Positions 10,992 to 22,512 of a stretch of 64,000 bases of DNA are shown one piece after another. A model generated the notes under the pieces. That model worked only from the letters and a program-made list of their open reading frames with translations, was not told the DNA's origin and did no database searches. The stretch's first letter is position 1; each line of letters opens with the position of its first letter. This DNA is from Torymus aiolomorphi (Eukaryota; Arthropoda; Insecta; Hymenoptera; Torymidae): the NCBI GenBank assembly GCA_036365515.1, contig CM070876.1, forward strand, positions 96,605,300 through 96,669,299, in the 5' to 3' direction. Made by a program: the position numbers and the translations under genes.

Positions 10992-12337
10992 ATAATGCCG
11001 CCCATAGAATGAAAGGTGTTTCGTCCATCTATTGTATTTGTATTATGGTCAGCGTTGTCAAATACGAACTGTATATAAGAATTTTTTAAATCATATTCCT
11101 GAGGATCATTAATAATGGAAGCCTCAAAAAGTAATGTTTCTTCGTAGGAAGCGCAAAGACCTATATTATGGAGGCTATCGATTAAACTTTTAGACGCGTG
11201 CTTCTTGTGTATCATCGATGACAACCCCAACAAAACAGGCGATATAAATGATCGCGGCCTCGCAGACGATGTTATGCAGTGTGCGAACGTCGTGATTTGA
11301 TTATCTACTTTTTCAAAACTCTTCGATTTCTTACGGCTTTTAATTAAATTTTCAAGAAATAATTTCAAACTTGGTGAAATGTCCGAATTTATATTATCCA
11401 AAAAACAATTTGGCGATGGGTATTCACTAAGATCATGAAATTTTGAACGTATTTCATCAGAAATTATTTCGGCAGCAGCTTTTACAATTTCCTTCTTTCG
11501 CTCTTCTTCATTTTTTGAGTAGCTAGAGATCCAATCTTTTTTTAAAATTGTTCTCGAGCTATCCAAAAAGCATATAATATAATCTTTTTTATGCGGATAC
11601 ATTATAATTTCTTTTCCTAAACAATCTAATAATTTAGTTTTCAAATATGGAATAGACGGCTTTTCTCCTTCATATTGTTCAAGAATGTTTCTTAAAGAAA
11701 ATTGACATTCGTCTGAATTTTCAATCAAATAATTAATAACAAATTGTAAGCAAGATAATGTTGAATTGTTTGGAGTAGGTCCTGTTTCCTTGCTTTCGCG
11801 ATAATTATAAAATTTTGTTATACAATTTAAGTGATAACGTGCATTTAAATCGCCAATGTCAGATGCGTTACTTAGCCTTTGATAAATAAGATTATAATAT
11901 TCATTCATCTCACGCTCTCCTATTGTTTTTAATACGTTATCGAGTGTTTCTCGCTTACTGACAAGTATAACTTTCGCGTATTTAGCTGGTTTCAATTTCC
12001 TCTTATTAATATAATTTTCGGATGCATCATCACCGCAGAAAAAGCAAAAATTAGAAAAATCAAAATCAGTGGCATCAGTTAATGATTGGCGTCTACGTGA
12101 AGTAGACGCGGATGCTTGTTTCCCTGCCTGGACGATATTATCTTTTCTTAAATACGCTGAGTGGCAATTTACGTGAATATCTAACTTTGTATAATTTCGC
12201 ATGCGGAAATGCTTCTTGTCTTTTCTGTCCTTACTTGCTTGAATTAAGGAAGCAATGGCACGTTCTCCAATAGTCCGCTTACTTTCCGGCAGAATCGCTT
12301 TGTCGCAAAGAATGCAAACTGCAGCATCTTCTTCCAT
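10847..12337 (-). CDS. Academ-like transposase, N-terminal frame (zinc-finger-like Cys pairs)
   Basis: The ATG at 12335-12337 (MEEDAAVCILCDK) is the best start. The frame stays open a little further upstream across a TTTTACAG that resembles a splice acceptor, so an upstream exon is possible. Visible parts are a Cys pair at CILC, a second Cys-rich patch FCFFCG, and NSDECQFSLRNILEQYEG. The end of the related region, FHSMGGIMCVTP, is followed by sequence that in the second copy continues without a break into FGFLPL. Here FGFIPL lies in the other frame, -1 relative to this one. The frames overlap by ~145 bp, and the change must occur near the T7 tracts (plus strand) at 10934-10940 and 10951-10957. 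Joined, the product would be about 1500 residues, a plausible size for such a transposase. Confidence 0.7.
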   Translation of the reverse strand: MEEDAAVCILCDKAILPESKRTIGERAIASLIQASKDRKDKKHFRMRNYTKLDIHVNCHSAYLRKDNIVQAGKQASASTSRRRQSLTDATDFDFSNFCFFCGDDASENYINKRKLKPAKYAKVILVSKRETLDNVLKTIGEREMNEYYNLIYQRLSNASDIGDLNARYHLNCITKFYNYRESKETGPTPNNSTLSCLQFVINYLIENSDECQFSLRNILEQYEGEKPSIPYLKTKLLDCLGKEIIMYPHKKDYIICFLDSSRTILKKDWISSYSKNEEERKKEIVKAAAEIISDEIRSKFHDLSEYPSPNCFLDNINSDISPSLKLFLENLIKSRKKSKSFEKVDNQITTFAHCITSSARPRSFISPVLLGLSSMIHKKHASKSLIDSLHNIGLCASYEETLLFEASIINDPQEYDLKNSYIQFVFDNADHNTNTIDGRNTFHSMGGIMCVTPASSVQSTKKINRIKKFLMRILLENLVLYPCNILKKAIQKVVKI

Positions 12338-13181
12338 TATTAAACGCAGTGGACTGTAAAAATCAAACAAAAATTATTAACAATATTTATTACACTATAT
12401 ATCACAAAATAATATGGTAAATTAAGTAAATTAATAAATCATACAATTTCCCGATTAAAAAAATCAGTTTTCAGAAATATAAAAGTCTATTATATCTATA
12501 ATTATCTCAAATTTATTTCATAAAATAACGTACCTTTATTATGCGATAAAAAATGTGCAGTGACTCTTATGCAAAATTTCTTAAAAACAAATGTCAAAAT
12601 CCAATGACACACGAATATCCAGCGGTTGCTTTTCTTCACAATTTTTCACTGTTTATAAAATGCTGTGGCACAATCACTTTGAACAAATTTGCCAAATATC
12701 AAAACTTCAACGGTTGCTTGCTCTGTTTACTTGTAAACTTTACACGACGTGCTCTCTCAAAGACTGTTAGAATATAACTGTCAAGAGAAAGCAACGCTGG
12801 AGCAGCTGCTGCGTCGTTTCAAAATCTGCACAAAGCTCCCCCTAGTTGTCTGGATTTGAAAACAACGGTCCCTTTTCTATACTTTCTACCTGCTCGGCAA
12901 GCGATTAAGGAGACGCTTGGGACTCTGCTGTACACTCAGGTCAAAAATATCCAGACAATCATCAAAGAGCAATAAATACACCATAATAAAACCGTACTTA
13001 CGAATAAGAAAACATGAAAAGATAACTAATTTCAAATAGATTATATTTGCCTACAAGTGCACTGCTTATACACACACTGTACACATGATTTATAACGAGT
13101 GTAATACTTAAACTTGAAATATTCTAAACATTTATTTAACGAACTAATAATAATATTATGCATAATAATATACGAAAAATT
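12338..13181. other. 5' leader/promoter side of the Academ-like gene
   Basis: The region between the transposase start and the right TIR. It contains no convincing gene. It should hold the promoter and possibly a 5' exon, given the acceptor-like TTTTACAG just upstream of the ATG, but I cannot place a TATA box with confidence. Confidence 0.4.
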
Positions 13182-14365
13182 CAAAATTAACACTATTTCC
13201 AGTGTTAAAAATGTAAAAATAATTTATTTATTAAATTTTTAATATAAATAATTTTTTTTTTTTTTAATCTATCAGAGTAGATGTTATTATTTTTTCACGC
13301 TACCCCAAAATAAAAAAGAATCATTCAAATTGAGCTTTTAGTTCCCGAGATATCGTGAAATTTTCTCGCCTTTTGAATTATAAGTCGCATGGTCAGTTTC
13401 AGTCGCGCTACTCCCCCCACTCTTTCTCTCTTGCGCGCCGGTCCTTATATTATAAAACACTACTGTTTGTTATAATAATTATTGACATTAATTAGTATTT
13501 AAATGTCGGATACGATAGTTTAAATCTTGCTCTAGGTAATCTGTAAATTTGAACTCTTAATATTAATAAACAAAGCCAGAATAATTTTTGAAAAAAAAAA
13601 GTTATCTCAGCTCCAGAGCATCGTAGAACAACCAGCGACGGCTTAAAATTCGCAGGAAGATCGCAGTTATCAAGTAATGGATGTATGAATTCGATTTGGT
13701 AAAGATTTCCCAGTAAAAATTAAAAATTAATTCATTTTTTTTTATGTTAATTTTCAAGCCCGATTTTTTTTAAATTTACACTCGAAAAATAAACTTTTTT
13801 TTATTGCTCGTTATAGTACAAGTCTTAATGAAGAAAATGAAACCTCTACGAAATCTTTTCATCCAGTGTAACTATTTTTATTTACAATTTACTGAGACAC
13901 CTTTTTACATAACTAATGCTTTTTTACAAAAACTAATAAATATTTCAACTTCAAATTTTAACCAGTTATAAAGCAGACAAAAACCTTCAAAAAAAATCTT
14001 TAATATAGTTTCATAGCAGCAAAAATTGTTTATTTATATAAAATTTCGAAAATGGGTGAAAATAGCGGTTTTTCGCGTTTTACAAAAAAGTTAATAATTG
14101 AATTTTAACTTTCAATAGCTTATTTTATAGGTTTTTTCAATACCTAAAAAACGGTACTTTTAGTTTCTCAATGCCAACAACGGTTCGAAAGTTACAAGCA
14201 AAAAATGGATTTTCGCACAGTTACTAATTATTTAAACAATGTTCCACCACCTGAAACTTACCGCAAACATTTTTCCCAATATCCTGACACTTTTTCGAAG
14301 CACTTGCAAAAAAAATATTGCCTCTTAACGGTTGTTTTTGAAAAAAATCTAATCCGACTGGACTA
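13182..14365 (-). repeat. Right long terminal inverted repeat of the Academ-like element
   Basis: Mirror of 6302-7494. The outermost 18 bases match exactly in inverse orientation. A short difference occurs just inside (near 14340). Confidence 0.9.
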
Positions 14366-14530
14366 GTATACACAACTGTGTAAACAATCAATTAATTAAA
14401 ACTAGTAGATTGAGGCATCATCCGACAATCGGATGATGTCGTAATTGCGAGTAACATTTAGGTATACTTTTATTTAAGAGTTCTCGAAATCAAAAAGAAT
14501 ATGACCAAAAGAGAAAGAAATAAAGGAAAA
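14366..14530 (+). repeat. Right part of tandem repeat unit 2
   Basis: Starts with the duplicated GTA and continues TATACACAACTGTGTAAACA, then a (C)ATCCGACAATCGGATGATG-like palindrome, in the same order as unit 1 at about 6078-6150. Confidence 0.65.
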
Positions 14531-14565
14531 ATTTTAATTTGACATCACAGTACCAATCCGAATTT

Positions 14566-16096
14566 TTAGCTTTTTCTTATTATAATTTTTGCGATATCTA
14601 GAACTTTAAGATTTGGATTAGATTTCGGAAGACAATTAAATACTTGTATCGCTCTGACATAGTTATCTGTATCATTAACAGTTTTCGAACACTTTGGTGG
14701 TATCGCTCTGACATAGTTATCTGTATCATTAACAGTTTTCGAACACTTTGGTGGTATTATAAGTTTATTTCTAGTTTTGCTAGTCGATGTTAAGTATAAA
14801 TTCTTAAGTTCATTATAATGATACGTTACACATTCGTAAGCAAAAATTTGTTTTAGATTCAAGGGGTTGTCTCGATTGGAAATATTTTTGTTTACAATTT
14901 TTAAAATCCTATTTTGGATGTTTCGTAGTAATTTTAAGTTGTTTTTATATGCACCACCCTATGCAATATTTCCATAGCTAATGACACTATGAAAAAATGC
15001 ATAATATATTGTCTTAAGTGTGTCAGATTGCATATATGTTGATAATTTGTACAGTATATATATTATATATTAATTTTTTTTTTATTATATATTCAATATG
15101 TTTATCCCACTTTAGCCTATAATCAATAATTATAGCTAGATATTTATAGTATTCTACCCTGCTCAATTTAGTATCCTGTATGCGTATGTTCATATCTTCG
15201 GGAACACTATCACAATAGTTACCAAAAGTTATGTACACAGTTTTCTTTATATTTAGTGATAGTTTGTTAAGTGCTTGCCAGATATTTATAACTTCTAAGT
15301 ACTTGTTCATTTTATTTTCAACTTTCTCCCAGTTATCATCTGTTGAAATAATAGCTGTATCATCCGCATATGAGATGGTACTATCTGTTCTGTTTGTTAG
15401 TAAATCATTTACGTAAATTATGAATAGGAGTGGCCCTAGTATAGTACCTTGCGGCACACCTGTAGTTATCGTTTCATAATAGCTTTCAGTTGTTCCTATT
15501 CTTACTTTTTGTTTTCTGTTACTAAGATAGTTAGATATAAGTGCATGCGCTTTACCTCTTATTCCATAATTATATAATTTGTCTAAAAGAATAGCATGGT
15601 TGACAGTATCAAAAGCTTTTGCTAGATCTAAAAATGCAATAGCTATTGGTTTACTTTTGTCTAATTTCTTATAGATTATGTTCATTAAGTAACTAAGAGC
15701 ATCTTTAGTACCTTTCTTTTTTATAAATCCAAATTGATTCTGCGCTAACAAATTATTACTGTCCAAAAACGATTGTAAACGAACATATACAATTTTTTCA
15801 AATATCTTTGCTACGTTAGAAATTAGAGATATCGGTCTATAGTTTGATGTATCCATTTTACTACTCGATTTAAAAATAGGAACTACCTCAGCTGTTTTAA
15901 GTGCTTGAGGCCATGTTGATTTTTCAATACAAAGATTAAAGATATGTGTTAGTGCATTAACAATTTGATATGATAGTATTTTTAGTGTTTTGGTAGTAAT
16001 GTTATCTACCCCACCATTTTTTATTTTCATATTATCAATTATTTGATGAATTTCCTCGTTATTACTCGGTTTAATGTAAATTGTATTCATGTTCAT
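14566..16096 (-). pseudogene. LINE ORF2, reverse transcriptase part
   Basis: The frame at 15023-16096 holds the RT core: NGGVDNITTKTLKILS, NYRPISLISNVAKIFEK, the QNQFGFIKKKGTKDAL block, the first catalytic Asp in AIAFLDLAKAFDTVNH, GVPQGTILGPLLFIIYVNDL and the YADDTAII motif. The frame then breaks after KHIEY (about 15080). A later segment at 14566-14862 gives the C-terminal tail in another frame, ending at 14566. That tail contains an exact in-frame duplication (see the repeat at 14646-14753). The product would reverse transcribe LINE RNA at a nicked target. No intact link to the endonuclease frame remains (stops and frame changes at about 16097-16323), so the gene is dead. Confidence 0.8.
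14646..14753 (-). repeat. 54-bp tandem duplication in the LINE 3' end
   Basis: The 54-bp unit beginning TATCGCTCTGACATAGTTAT is present twice head to tail. On the minus strand it encodes an 18-residue unit (IPPKCSKTVNDTDNYVRA) repeated exactly, keeping the frame. Confidence 0.9.
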
Positions 16097-16323
16097 TGCT
16101 GGTAATTGTAAATGCTTACCCTGGGGTTTTACAATGGTGTTAGATCTTTTCCAATTCTACAGAAGTACGAATTCATATGATTGGCAATTTGCGTCTGATC
16201 CTCTATTGTGCAATTGTTATTTAAAATGATCTTATTTATTGTGTTATTCTTTTTCAAGTTGGTTCCCATTTTTTTGTTTACGTATTTCCAAAGTTGCTTG
16301 GTATTATTGATTTTGTTCTTAAT

Positions 16324-17436
16324 TCAATTTCTTCCATGTTTTATTTTTGCCTCATTAATAACTTTGTCCAGCCTCTTTGTGTAATTCTTATATTCTAATT
16401 TTATTAGATTATTATTTGATTCATTGCGCATTTTAATATATAGTTGTTCTTTCTTTTCACACGAGATCATTATTGCTTTAGATATCCAATCCTTCCTTGG
16501 ATATCTCTTGTTATTTTTTGTTTTATGCTCTTCTTTAGACTTTTCTAAGCAGTCTTGTATTTCAGTTATCAAGAATGCGGTAGCTTCATCAGGATCATGC
16601 ATTGCCTCTATAATGGCTATACTTGAAAGTTTATAGTAATTATAGTGATACTGGATATTTTCTTGTTTTAATTTTGGTGGCTTATTCAGTTTCAAGAAAA
16701 GTGGATAATGATCAGTAAAAGGAATCGAGAGTTTAAAAGTTTTAGTGTCTATAGATGTAGCTTTTATGTACATGTTCTCAATGCATGTACTGCTTTCGCC
16801 ACTATCATTTGGTCTAGCTGTATGTATAAGACCCGGGAAGAAACCCTTTTCCATCATATTGTCTAATAATTCTAAGCTATATTCATCTTCTTTCATAATA
16901 TCGATGTTAAAATCACCAATAATCAGGTGGTTTTTTATATTTCTTTTGCTATTGATAAATGATTTTACATTCAAAATAAATTGAAGGAGCGGTAAATCAT
17001 GACATCGATATAATGCGGAAATTTCAAGATTACTGTTGTTATTTAGACTTATTCGTGAGTTTAATACTTTGAGTCTACCAATTTCGATTATTTTAGTAAT
17101 TTCTGATACACAATCTTTTATATGTACAACGACACCATCATTTTCATTTAAGTTACCGTTATTGTAATACAATTTATATCCCTGTATTGCAAAAAAGTAA
17201 GGATTGGGTAAATTCCATGTTTCTGTACATACAATTATATATGGTTTGATCTTCAAGCTCTTAATAAGAATATTCAATTTCGTATAATTGTGATTTAGAC
17301 TTCTAATATTGACCTGTAATATTAAACTATCTTTTTTATTTATATTTTTATTGAGAGTTTTAAGATCAAGAAATGATGTTTCTTCTTGTATTACTTCTTT
17401 TTGCAATTCTTCAATGAGATCGACGTGTTGCTCCAT
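16324..17436 (-). pseudogene. LINE ORF2, APE-type endonuclease part
   Basis: The frame starts MEQHVDLIEELQKE. Apurinic-endonuclease landmarks follow in order: QVNIRSLNHNYTKL (Asn), the catalytic Glu in VCTETWN, HLIIGDFNID (Asp/Asn pair), and the C-terminal FTDHYPLFLKL (Asp-His). These are the residues expected for an APE endonuclease that nicks the target. The frame ends at 16324 before the RT, so ORF2 is broken. Its ATG lies directly against the end of the ORF1 frame at 17436, as in LINEs with tightly spaced ORFs. Confidence 0.85.
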
Positions 17437-18079
17437 TATGTAGTTTGCTGTTTCCTTGGTGTCGTATGTGTTATAGATGCGGTGCTGGCTCTAAACGGCG
17501 AAGTCAGCAAAGTTGCGCTAGTCCAGTTGTCTCTAGACGGCGAAGTCAGCATAGTTGCGCTAGTCGAGCTGATCATCGTAGTGGCTTGATTGCTGTTTCC
17601 TACTTTACCTAAGTATCTTGGTATAGTAGGTCTTATCGGGTAATCAGTCATACCTATATATCTATTGAGCTTATTCTTAAATATTGTACATTTCTCTGTG
17701 TCATTGGCCATATGTTTAACCTCGAAATTTGTGTTATATTTCGAGTTGCTGTAAAAACAATTGACACATGTAATGTTGGATGAGTTATTATCACATTGCA
17801 AAGTCTTATGCGGACCTGCACATTTTAAGCAGCATCGAGTGTTTTTGCATTTCAATGTGTTATGTCCAAATCTTCCACAGTTTAAGTAGGGCTTGATGTT
17901 TATTAAATCCCATACTTTACAGCTTCGATATCCAATGAAGATTCTATTTTGATTGTCACTAATATGTTTATATAGCTCTCTTGGAACTTCAATTATTATG
18001 GTTGTCTTGTTTGTAATCTTATTTTTGTCTATATTTAGTATCTTACACTTATCTTGATATCTAATAAAATTTCTTTTAT
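17437..18079 (-). pseudogene. LINE ORF1, C-terminal part with zinc knuckles
   Basis: The frame at 17436-17855 contains CLKCAGPHKTLQC and a second CVNC motif, as in gag-like ORF1 proteins of Jockey-type LINEs, followed by a Ser/Thr-rich tail with two related repeats (SATMLTSPSRDNWT, SATLLTSPFRAST). Coding-like sequence continues with breaks up to 18079, where the TTAA-flanked transposon begins. ORF1 binds LINE RNA. The rest of the protein lies beyond the insertion, at 21621-22512. Confidence 0.7.
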
Positions 18080-18411
18080 TTAAGGGGACAAGCCATGGTT
18101 AGGGGGTCGAAAAATCGATTTTTATTTTATTTAATATTTTGATAGCAAATTTTCCGCTGAATACGGTGCTTCCAACCGTATTTCGAAATTCGATTTCGTT
18201 TAGAAAATACAGCTAAAACCGTGAAGTTACTTTTTTGCATATTTAGTGATTTTACTCAAAATATCACTTTTAGATATTAATACTATTGTTAATCTTATAT
18301 TATTTTATACTTCACAGCATACACGATACAATACTAAATGTATAACGTAATGTACATTAACATTGTAGAAAAACTTAACTTGAGGTATAAATCTCGTGTA
18401 TTTTACTCTTA

Positions 18412-18589
18412 GGGCTCTTGTACGAATAAAGGAATAGCGAGTAATAACGGCTGACAAACAATCACAAGTGAGCTTTAAAAAGACTTGTTTCTTTTTGAAG
18501 GAATAAGAAGGAACACGTCTTTTTAAAACTTGCTTGTGATTGGCTGCCAGGCGTTATTCCTCGCTATTCCTCCATTCGTGCAAGAGCCC
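18412..18589. mobile_element. Small palindromic MITE inside the Kolobok-like element
   Basis: GGGCTCTTGTACGAATAAAG at the left is mirrored by TTCGTGCAAGAGCCC at the right. The inverted match extends over AATAGCGAGTAATAACG / CGTTATTCCTCGCTATT and AATCACAAGTGAGCTTTAAA / its mirror. TTA directly outside both ends is a possible 3-bp target duplication. There is no coding capacity. Confidence 0.8.
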
Positions 18590-18940
18590 TTACTCTCCTT
18601 ATAGAAAGGTATTATACGTAAAATACTCATAGGTGGTTCAAAATCCCAGCTGCATGTTTATGTTGTTTCAGCGCCACGGTCGCTGGAATTTAAACTGAAT
18701 TATTTTGAATGTAATTGAATCTGCATTTTTCAATGCAATTTATTTAGTAAACAAACATTTTTTCATGATTATAAGCTATTATACGCTCTAGAGCAGTGTG
18801 TGGAAAACTTTTTAAAATTTGGCCTGTAGGTTAGCTACATTGTGCAATTAAAACTTGCTATATTTTTAAGTGTTTTTTTCGAAGTGACTTTTGTGTATCA
18901 ATTTAATTTTGATTCGTAAAGTAGTAATTTGTGAAAAATC

Positions 18941-20684
18941 ATGAATACAGACAAGAGAGGTCGAACACCAGGACCATCTACAAAGAAGAGAACATTTGGA
19001 AGAAAAAAGAAACATAAAGGATTTAGAAGAAAAGTAGAAAATGCCCCATCACTAAAGAGAAAAAGAAGCACATCTGCAAGCAAAATTTCAGAATCAGATA
19101 TGTCTAGAAGTCCAGCAACAACCAGAAACAGAATAATAGAAATTGATATTTTGTTTCATGAACTTGAAAAGTTAATTGTTTGTGCTAAGTGTCATGGAAA
19201 AATCCGAATGACGGAAGGAGACATTAGAGGATTGGGTGCAAAAATTAATATTGTATGCAAAAACTGCAATGGCATGAATCTCATCAATACAAGTAAACAA
19301 GTTGGAAGTAGTGGAAATGCTTATGAAGTAAATAGACGTAGTGTACTTGCTATGCGTGCACTTGGACAAGGACATGCAGGATTGGAGACTTTCTGTGGTA
19401 TCATGGACCTACCATCGCCAGTGGCACACAGTTTTTATGACCATATCAATGAGGAGTTAAGTAAGGCATGTGAAAAAGTGGCAGTCATCTCCATGCAAAA
19501 AGCAGTGGAAAAAGAAAAACAATTGACACCAGCTGGAAGTGTAGGGCTTGATGTGTCTGGTGACGGTTCCTGGAGAAAGAGAGGATTCTCTTCTTTACAA
19601 GGAATCACAAGCTTGATTGGTTTGCGTTCCCAACAAATTCTTGACATCTCTATCAAGAATAGTTTCTGCAAAGCTTGCATGAAATGGGAAAATAAAGAGG
19701 GCACAGAAGAATATGAAGACTGGTACACGGACCATCAAGCCAATTGCTCAGCAAACCATGAAGGAAGTGCCAGAAAGATGGAAGTGGATGGAATTATTGA
19801 AATTTTCAAAAATTCCATGGAAAAATATGGTGTAAAGTATCATCGCTACATTGGAGATGGTGATTCAAAAGTTTTCTGTGATTTGTGTAAAGTTAAACCA
19901 TATGGAGATGAACTGATAGTAGAAAAAAAGGAGTGTGTTGGACATGTTCAAAAGCGAATGGGTACAAGGCTGAGAAATCTAAAGAAGAATTCTGGCAAGA
20001 AGAAGTTAGCTGATGGAAAATCCATTGGAGGACAGGGACGCTTGACTGATAAAGTTATTGATCAGCTCACTACCTACTATGGTAATGCCATCAGGGGCAA
20101 TGCGAACTCAGTGAAAGATATGAGCAATGCGATATGGGCCACTTATTACCACAAAATCTCCACAGATAAATCACCTCAACATCATTTGTGTCCGAAAGGA
20201 GAAAATAGTTGGTGCAAGTGGCAAAAAGCGAAAGCCCAGAAAAAAACTGAAAGGCTTCCATCATACAGGCAGTATTCCAACAGTAGTGATGGAGCAGTTA
20301 AAACCAATTTATGAAGATCTCTCTCGACAGGAACTGCTTGAAAGGTGTCTTGGTGGTTTTACACAGAACAGCAATGAAAGCTTCAATCAGATAGTTTGGA
20401 AGCTCGTTACCAAGACATCTTTTAGTGGTGTGCATGTTCTCAATACAGGTGTATACATTGCTATCACTTGTTTGAATGATGAAAGAATTGGTTTCTTGGA
20501 AATAATGGATGCCTTCGACATCAAACCTGGAGTAGCTGCAATTGAGTGGGTGAAGAAAAGCAATGATAAAAGATTATTCTATGCTGAAAGGAATGCTGAG
20601 GAAAATACCTTAGAAAGTAGAAGAAAAAGAAGGAGAGTACGACTTCAGTTACCAGAAGAGTCATATGAACCAGGTTCTCACTAG
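18941..20684 (+). CDS. Kolobok/Mutator-like transposase with one frame break
   Basis: The ATG at 18941 opens a basic, nuclear-localisation-like N-terminus (TKKRTFGRKKKHKGFRRK), then a Cys pair (CAKC) and CKNC, which could form a zinc-binding unit. Catalytic-type motifs follow: LDVSGDGSWRKRG (first Asp), IGDGDSKVF (second Asp) and TQNSNESFNQIVW (Glu), the D-D-E spacing style of Mutator-like domain transposases. CVGHVQKRMGTRLR lies between. The first frame ends at 20314 and the C-terminal part is in the +1 frame from about 20250 to 20684. The switch fits a one-base change in the A7 tract at 20240-20246. Everything else is open over ~580 residues, so the break is either recent or a sequence error. 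Confidence 0.75.
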
Positions 20685-21598
20685 AGTAAGTAATTAAAAG
20701 ATTTTTTTGTTACTTATACGTATAAAAATAGTTAATATTTATTGTTTTTCTTTTTAGTTAATTTGTGATTGGATCTGTCACCCGGAATAGATGATTTTTG
20801 TAGGTTATAGACTGCAGCATCAAGGAATAAAAATATTTTAGTCTAATACGAAAAATAATATAAAGATGTCATTAAGCTAATTAAACCTTTTTTTACAGAT
20901 ATTTAATGAGACTAGACATGAGATGATTAGAGTGTCCGTGCCAAAATAACTGTCATATGGATATTCCATTTTTCATGTTTAATCAAAGTATATTATACAG
21001 AATTGTGAAAAAGATTTTTGTAAGTAGTTTTTAAAAGCTTACCATAAGTTATAAGAAACTCAAGTTTGAAACATGATTTCTGAAAACCTTGTTTTTTGTG
21101 TTTACAGGGTCATTGCCGTAAGTTTATTTTTCACCAAGTGAACGAAATGACTTGAAATTTTAGGTGAGCATTCCTTTTTACATTAGCCACAAGGAATGTG
21201 CGCTACTTTTTTGAAAAAAGCTTCAGAAAAAAATAAAAATAATAAAATTATAGAACTTTTGATAAAATAAACAAAAAATTGAGATTTTTCATAAAAAATA
21301 AATATTAAAAAAATTTTTTTAGGAAAAGCACACAGAAAACTGGTAACTGATGTAAAAACAAAGATCAAGCCATGAATTTCAAGTCATTTTATTTAGTTGT
21401 TGAAAAGTAAACCTACGGCAATCAATAAATCAGAGTTAAATCATTAATAAAATGTACGCAAGAGCCAGATATTATCAGCTAACTACAGGCGGAAATTGTA
21501 GGTAATAACACTACTATTAGTGGGAAAAATATTAAGTTCAAAGATTACACCTGGAATTTATTATTAATCAAATTATTTATTCTTATTTTTTTCAGTTT
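20685..21598. other. 3' non-coding part of the Kolobok-like element
   Basis: AT-rich sequence between the transposase stop and the right end. I see no second gene and no recognisable terminal repeat beyond the 18-bp TIR. Confidence 0.6.
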
Positions 21599-21620
21599 TA
21601 ACCATGGCTTGTCCCCTTAA

Positions 21621-22512
21621 GTCCTCTTCCAGCTCTTCTATATTCATATTAGTATAGTTGTCTACACCAACTATTTTCATCTTCGGGGATTAAATTTTTT
21701 CAATAAATGTTTTATAATTGTTAGACAGTTTTTTTGAGAGTAATTCAATTGTTACTTTAGCACTTTTTCATTCATACTTTTAATCTCAATTTCATTATCG
21801 TTCACTACTTATAGTTGCTTCAGCTGTATATCTTTTTCTTTTATTAATACGTCACATACCTTTTTCTTAAAGTCATGTGGATTTTTAATGTTCTTTTTAA
21901 GATTTTTCACAATTATTTTCGGTATTCTTTTGTTTTTAATTGCTAGTTTGTTAGTTGCTACTTCTGCATATGTTTTTTGGTTATGTTGCTTTATTTCCAT
22001 CTCCTGGTCACTTTTATCCTTTTTTATTAATTGCTTCAATATGTCGTTTTTTCCATTAAGTCTTGATTTAATTGTCTTAGTAGTTGAATTTCAATTTGAT
22101 GTTGATTTTCCAGTTCAGCATTTTCAGTTAGCAACGTAACGTTTAGTAGTTTTTCATTATCTACTGATTTATGTACACTATCAGAGATAATAGATATTTC
22201 ATTTAATATTTTATGTTTTATTTGTTCCTTCTTTTCACTTTTAATTTGCGCATTTAATATTTTAGCTGCTTCACAGAGTTTAGTTTCTTGATTTTTTACG
22301 CTTATATTAAGCTCCACGTGGTCTGGACATATCACTAATAGATTACTTATATATTTTTTGTCTTTACACTTTTCATAATCACTTTTATGGTACACATTTT
22401 CGCACACTATGTAAACTACAAGTGACACTTTCCTTTTTGGGTGGCATTTATACACTAATTCTAGATTTTTATCAGGAGGCTCTCCGGAAGGCAGCCCGCC
22501 TTCCGACGCCAT
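21621..22512 (-). pseudogene. LINE ORF1, N-terminal part with PHD-like zinc motif and coiled coil
   Basis: The ATG at 22510-22512 (MASEGGLPSGEPPDKN) is chosen because the frame upstream of it looks like leader. Near the start a Cys/His cluster (YKCHPKRK, YIVCENVYHKSDYEKC, LLVICPDHVE) resembles a PHD-type finger. A Gln/Glu/Leu-rich predicted coiled coil follows, and after a frame break at about 22036 a basic segment (KTYAEVATNKLA, IPKIIVKNLKKN) continues to about 21809. Beyond that the sequence is degenerate up to the TTAA at 21617-21620. The other half of ORF1 is at 17437-18079. Confidence 0.65.

Larger units (their letters stand above)
6302..14365 (-). mobile_element. 8.06-kb Academ-like DNA transposon with long TIRs
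   Basis: The element is bounded by TAGTCCAGTCGGATTAGA at 6302 and its reverse complement ending at 14365, with the 3-bp direct repeat GTA outside each end (6299-6301, 14366-14368). The inverted repeats run about 1.19 kb inwards. A single minus-strand gene of about 4.5 kb fills the centre. Its product has an XPG/FEN-like nuclease module and a Cys-rich CXC-type tail. From established knowledge, Academ elements (AcademX lineage) are described with an XPG nuclease and 3-4-bp target duplications, which fits. The name rests on recall and not on a search; an unnamed superfamily is possible. Near-identical TIRs and long open frames indicate a recent insertion. Confidence 0.7.
18084..21616 (+). mobile_element. 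Kolobok-like DNA transposon in a TTAA target duplication
   Basis: An 18-bp inverted repeat (GGGGACAAGCCATGGTTA) marks both ends, and TTAA flanks it at 18080-18083 and 21617-21620. Removing the element and one TTAA makes the LINE ORF1 region contiguous. TTAA duplications are known for piggyBac and Kolobok. The encoded protein is not piggyBac-like and carries the Mutator-like transposase domain I associate with Kolobok. Total length 3533 bp. Confidence 0.8.

Noticed and set aside
18084..21616. piggyBac assignment from the TTAA duplication
   Set aside because: The encoded protein has Mutator-like domain motifs (LDVSGDGSW, IGDGDS, NESFN) and the ends do not look like piggyBac ends.
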